A stretch of 41,711 nt of DNA from Actinomadura sp. 7K507. GTDB lineage: Bacteria > Actinomycetota > Actinomycetes > Streptosporangiales > Streptosporangiaceae. The stretch covers positions 1 to 41,711 of the forward strand of contig NZ_SMKK01000065.1 of assembly GCF_004348425.1 (NCBI RefSeq), written 5' to 3'. Made by a program: the position numbers and the translations under genes. The notes below the pieces were generated by a model. It was not told the origin of the DNA, searched no databases, and worked only from the letters and a program-made list of their open reading frames with translations. Numbering within the stretch: the first letter of the stretch is position 1; every line of letters starts with the position of its first letter. Below, piece after piece: positions 38,992 through 41,711 of this stretch.

Positions 38992-39062
38992 GACGTGCTC
39001 CTGGTTGAGGGGGTGGCTGGCACGGAACAGGTGGACTGGCGGGGTCGGGTGGGCGAGCGGGG

Positions 39063-40094
39063 TCAGGTGGGCGAGCGGAGCCCGCGGCGCTGCAGCAGCA
39101 CGGCGACGACGATGATCGCGCCCTTGGCGATCAGCTGGTCGCTGGTCTGCAGGCCGTTCAGGATGAACAGGTTGGTGATGAGGGTGAACGCCAGGACGCC
39201 GAGGATCGACCCGACGATGGTGCCGCGCCCTCCGGTGAGCAGCGTGCCGCCGATGATCACGGCGGCGATCGCGTCCAGCTCGTACAGGTCGCCGTGGGTG
39301 CTGGAGCCCGTGGTGGTGCGCGCCATGATGATGAGCGCGGCGATGCCGCAGCAGAACCCCGACAGCGCGTACAGCATCAGGGTGTGCCGGCGGACGTCGA
39401 TGCCGGCCAGCCGCGCCGCCTCGGCGTTGCCGCCGACCGCGAACGTCCGGCGGCCGAACGTGGTGCGGTTGAGCAGCAGCCAGCCGGCGAGCGCGACGGC
39501 CGCGAAGAGGTACACGACGAGCGGCAGCCCGAGCACCTTGGTCGTGGACAGCGCCACGATGGAGTCGTTCTCCGCGCTGACGAGCTGGGTCTTGCGGTCC
39601 GACATCCGCTGCGCGAGGCCGCGTGCGGCGACGAGCATCGCGAGCGTGGCGATGAACGGGACGAGCCGCCCGTAGGAGATCAGCAGCCCGGTCACGACGC
39701 CCGTGCCGGTCCCGACGAGGATCGCGCACATCGCCATCACCACCGGGCCGTACGACTGCGTCGCCACGGTCGTCGCCCACACCGAGGCCAGCGCCATCAC
39801 CGACCCGACGGACAGGTCGATCCCGCCACCGATGATCACGAAGGTCTGGCCGACGGTGATGACGCCGATGGTGGCGGCGAGCACCAGGATGGCGACCAGG
39901 TTCCCGGAGGTGGCGAAGTTGTCCGGCTCGGTCACCAGGCCGACGCCCGCGAGCAGCAGCAGCGCGACGACCAGCCCGAGGTGCCGGATCTCCCCCGGCC
40001 CCCGCGCGGTGGCGCCGCCCTTGCCGAACGGCCGCCACGGCCCGCCGCCGTCCGCCTTCCCCAGCGAGACGTGCTTGGTCAGCGACCCTGTCAC
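39063..40094 (-). CDS. Sugar ABC transporter permease, RbsC-like
   Basis: 343 residues with about eight to ten hydrophobic spans. VITVGQTFVIIGGGIDLSVGS near residue 80 and DAIAAVIIGGTLLTGGRGTIVGS near 285 are family hallmarks. The N-terminus has a soluble Gly/Lys-rich lead of about 38 residues. GTG 40094 overlaps the ATPase stop (GTGA). Confidence 0.93.
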   Translation of the reverse strand: MTGSLTKHVSLGKADGGGPWRPFGKGGATARGPGEIRHLGLVVALLLLAGVGLVTEPDNFATSGNLVAILVLAATIGVITVGQTFVIIGGGIDLSVGSVMALASVWATTVATQSYGPVVMAMCAILVGTGTGVVTGLLISYGRLVPFIATLAMLVAARGLAQRMSDRKTQLVSAENDSIVALSTTKVLGLPLVVYLFAAVALAGWLLLNRTTFGRRTFAVGGNAEAARLAGIDVRRHTLMLYALSGFCCGIAALIIMARTTTGSSTHGDLYELDAIAAVIIGGTLLTGGRGTIVGSILGVLAFTLITNLFILNGLQTSDQLIAKGAIIVVAVLLQRRGLRSPT

Positions 40095-41620
40095 AGGGCA
40101 CTCCCTTCCATGATCATGTTGAGCACGGCCTCCTCGTCGAGGTCGCCGGCGCCGGCGGTGTGCACGATCCGTCCCTCGCGGACGACCAGGACCCGGTCCG
40201 CGAGCCCGAGCACCTCGGGGACCTCGCTGGACACCAGCAGCACCCCGATCCCGCGCCCGGCCAGCTCGCGGATCACCGCGTACAGCTCGGCGCGGGCGCC
40301 GACGTCCACGCCGCGGGTGGGCTCGTCCAGGATCAGCAGCCGCAGGCCGGCGGCGCCGGCCAGCCAGCGCGCCAGCACCACCTTCTGCTGGTTGCCGCCC
40401 GACAGCGTCGCGACCGGGCGTCCCGGATCGGGCGGGCGGATGTCGAGCGCCTTGATCTGGTCGAGCACGTCGGCGAGCTCCCGGCGGCGGCTGAGCCAGC
40501 CGAACGAGGCGTACCGGGACAGGCCCGCGACGCTGACGTTCCCGGCGACGGTCTCGTTCATCAGCAGCGCCTGGCTCTTGCGCTCCTCCGGCGCCATGCC
40601 CATGCCGCGCCGCACCGCCGCGCCGGTGTCTCCGGGACGGACGGGGCGGCCGTCGACGAGCACCCGTCCCCGCGCGGGACGCCGCGCCCCGTAGACGGTC
40701 TCCAGGATCTCCGAGCGGCCGGAGCCGACCAGCCCGGCCAGCCCGACGATCTCCCCGGCGCGGACGGTGAGCGACACGTCCTCGAAGGCGCCGGGGAGCG
40801 TCAGGTTCTCGACGCGGAGCACCTCGGGCCGGTCGTCGTCCGGTGCGGGCCCGGGGCGTTCGGGGAAGACGTACTCGACGTCCCGCCCGGTCATCAGCGA
40901 CACGATCCTGCCGGTCGGCGTGGTCCGGGCGGGCAGCCCGACGGCGACGGCCCTGCCGTCCTTGAGGACGGTCACCCGGTCGCCGATCTCGCGGATCTCC
41001 TCCAGGCGGTGCGAGATGTAGACGACCGCGACGCCGGCGGCGGTCAGCTCCCGGATGATGCGGAAGAGGTTGTCCACCTCGTCGTGGGCGAGTGCGGCGG
41101 ACGGCTCGTCCATCACCAGGAGGCGCGCCTCGTGCGACAGGGCGCGGGCCATGCTGACGACCTGCTTGCCCGCCGCCGGGAGCCGCCCCACCTCGCGGCG
41201 CGGCGGGATCTCGGCGTGCCCGAGGCGGCCGAGCAGCTCGCGCGCCGCCCGCTCGTCGTCGCCGCGCCGGGTGAAGCCGAACGTGGCCTTCTCGTGGCCG
41301 AGGAAGATGTTCTCCGCGACCGACAGCCCGTCGACGAGGTCGAGTTCCTGGTAGATGGTCGCGATGCCGGCCCGCATCGCGGCGGTGGGCCCGGCGAGCC
41401 GGACGGGCTCCCCGGCGAACACGATCTCGCCCTGGTCCGGCTGGTGCGCGCCGGCGAGAACCTTGATCAGCGTCGACTTCCCGGCGCCGTTCTGCCCGAG
41501 CAGGCAGTGCACCTCGCCCGGACGCACGTCGAGGTCGACGCCGTCCAGCGCGCGGACGCCGGGGAACTGCTTGACGATGCCGCGCATCTCCAGCAGCGGT
41601 TCGGTTTCGGACGAGCCCAT
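40091..41620 (-). CDS. Sugar ABC transporter ATP-binding protein, RbsA-like (two ATPase domains)
   Basis: 509 residues. First domain: LLGQNGAGKSTLIKVLAGA near residue 38, LPAAGKQVVSMARAL as an atypical signature, LLVMDEPSAAL Walker B. Second domain: VGLAGLVGSGRSEILETVYG (degenerate P-loop, as usual in RbsA), LSGGNQQKVVLARWL signature, LLILDEPTRGVDVG Walker B. First gene of the operon in this window. ATG 41620 follows GAGGAGG. The 91 bases beyond it to the right edge hold nothing I can call. Confidence 0.93.
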   Translation of the reverse strand: MGSSETEPLLEMRGIVKQFPGVRALDGVDLDVRPGEVHCLLGQNGAGKSTLIKVLAGAHQPDQGEIVFAGEPVRLAGPTAAMRAGIATIYQELDLVDGLSVAENIFLGHEKATFGFTRRGDDERAARELLGRLGHAEIPPRREVGRLPAAGKQVVSMARALSHEARLLVMDEPSAALAHDEVDNLFRIIRELTAAGVAVVYISHRLEEIREIGDRVTVLKDGRAVAVGLPARTTPTGRIVSLMTGRDVEYVFPERPGPAPDDDRPEVLRVENLTLPGAFEDVSLTVRAGEIVGLAGLVGSGRSEILETVYGARRPARGRVLVDGRPVRPGDTGAAVRRGMGMAPEERKSQALLMNETVAGNVSVAGLSRYASFGWLSRRRELADVLDQIKALDIRPPDPGRPVATLSGGNQQKVVLARWLAGAAGLRLLILDEPTRGVDVGARAELYAVIRELAGRGIGVLLVSSEVPEVLGLADRVLVVREGRIVHTAGAGDLDEEAVLNMIMEGSAL

Positions 41621-41711
41621 CGGGCCTCCTCGGTGGGGGGTGCCCACAGGGGGCGGACGCGGCGAACGGGGTGGACGTGGAGGGTGGTCGCTGAGAGGTC
41701 GGGACGGGGAG

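Overview
The window is high-GC actinomycete DNA. Codons end in G/C, most starts are ATG or GTG with GGAGG-like ribosome sites, several promoters look leaderless, and there is an SCO2583-type membrane protein. The gene mix best fits a Streptosporangiales/Thermomonosporaceae-like organism such as Actinomadura; this placement is inference. I see no tRNA, rRNA, CRISPR array or insertion sequence.

Layout. (1) 1-7336: a purine-catabolism operon on the minus strand (uraD, HIU hydrolase, the three xanthine dehydrogenase subunits and an 8-oxoguanine deaminase) with a divergent PucR regulator. (2) 7342-9009: an alpha/beta-hydrolase lacking its catalytic Ser and His, and an HTH-ClpN protein under a promoter built from two identical-arm palindromes. 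(3) 9011-15805: a compact biosynthetic cluster, OleA-like ketosynthase, GT2 glycosyltransferase, P450, OleC-like ligase and OleD-like reductase, plus a divergent P450. OleA/C/D without OleB is the logic of beta-lactone formation. (4) 15842-18626: an SCO2583-like membrane protein, a FadA5-type steroid thiolase and an MBL hydrolase. (5) 18611-20443: an ABC-F resistance-type protein whose leader encodes a 7-residue peptide and several hairpins, one of which pairs with the Shine-Dalgarno. (6) 20632-27713: two tandem CYP125/124-like P450s, a GT4 / methyltransferase / alpha-toroid gene set, a second methyltransferase and a P450-type ferredoxin. (7) 27813-30231: a secreted nuclease-fold protein with a degraded active site, a tiny membrane protein and a 26-residue peptide with seven cysteines. 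(8) 30262-35697: an anchored beta-propeller, a DUF1707 protein, a Uma2 protein, a DUF952/DUF985 cupin fusion, a shortened MarR gene and the remnant of a luciferase-like oxidoreductase. (9) 35702-41620: a ribose/inositol-type sugar ABC operon with a Gfo/Idh/MocA dehydrogenase and a sugar isomerase.

How it fits together. Three promoters, those of the FadA5-type thiolase, the tandem P450s and the ferredoxin, each carry an exact match to the KstR operator TnnAACnnGTTnnA. These are the same three functions that KstR controls in mycobacterial cholesterol side-chain breakdown, so a dispersed steroid regulon is the best reading. The most novel elements are the OleA/C/D + GT2 + 2xP450 cluster, the Cys-rich mini-peptide, and the two pseudo-enzymes.
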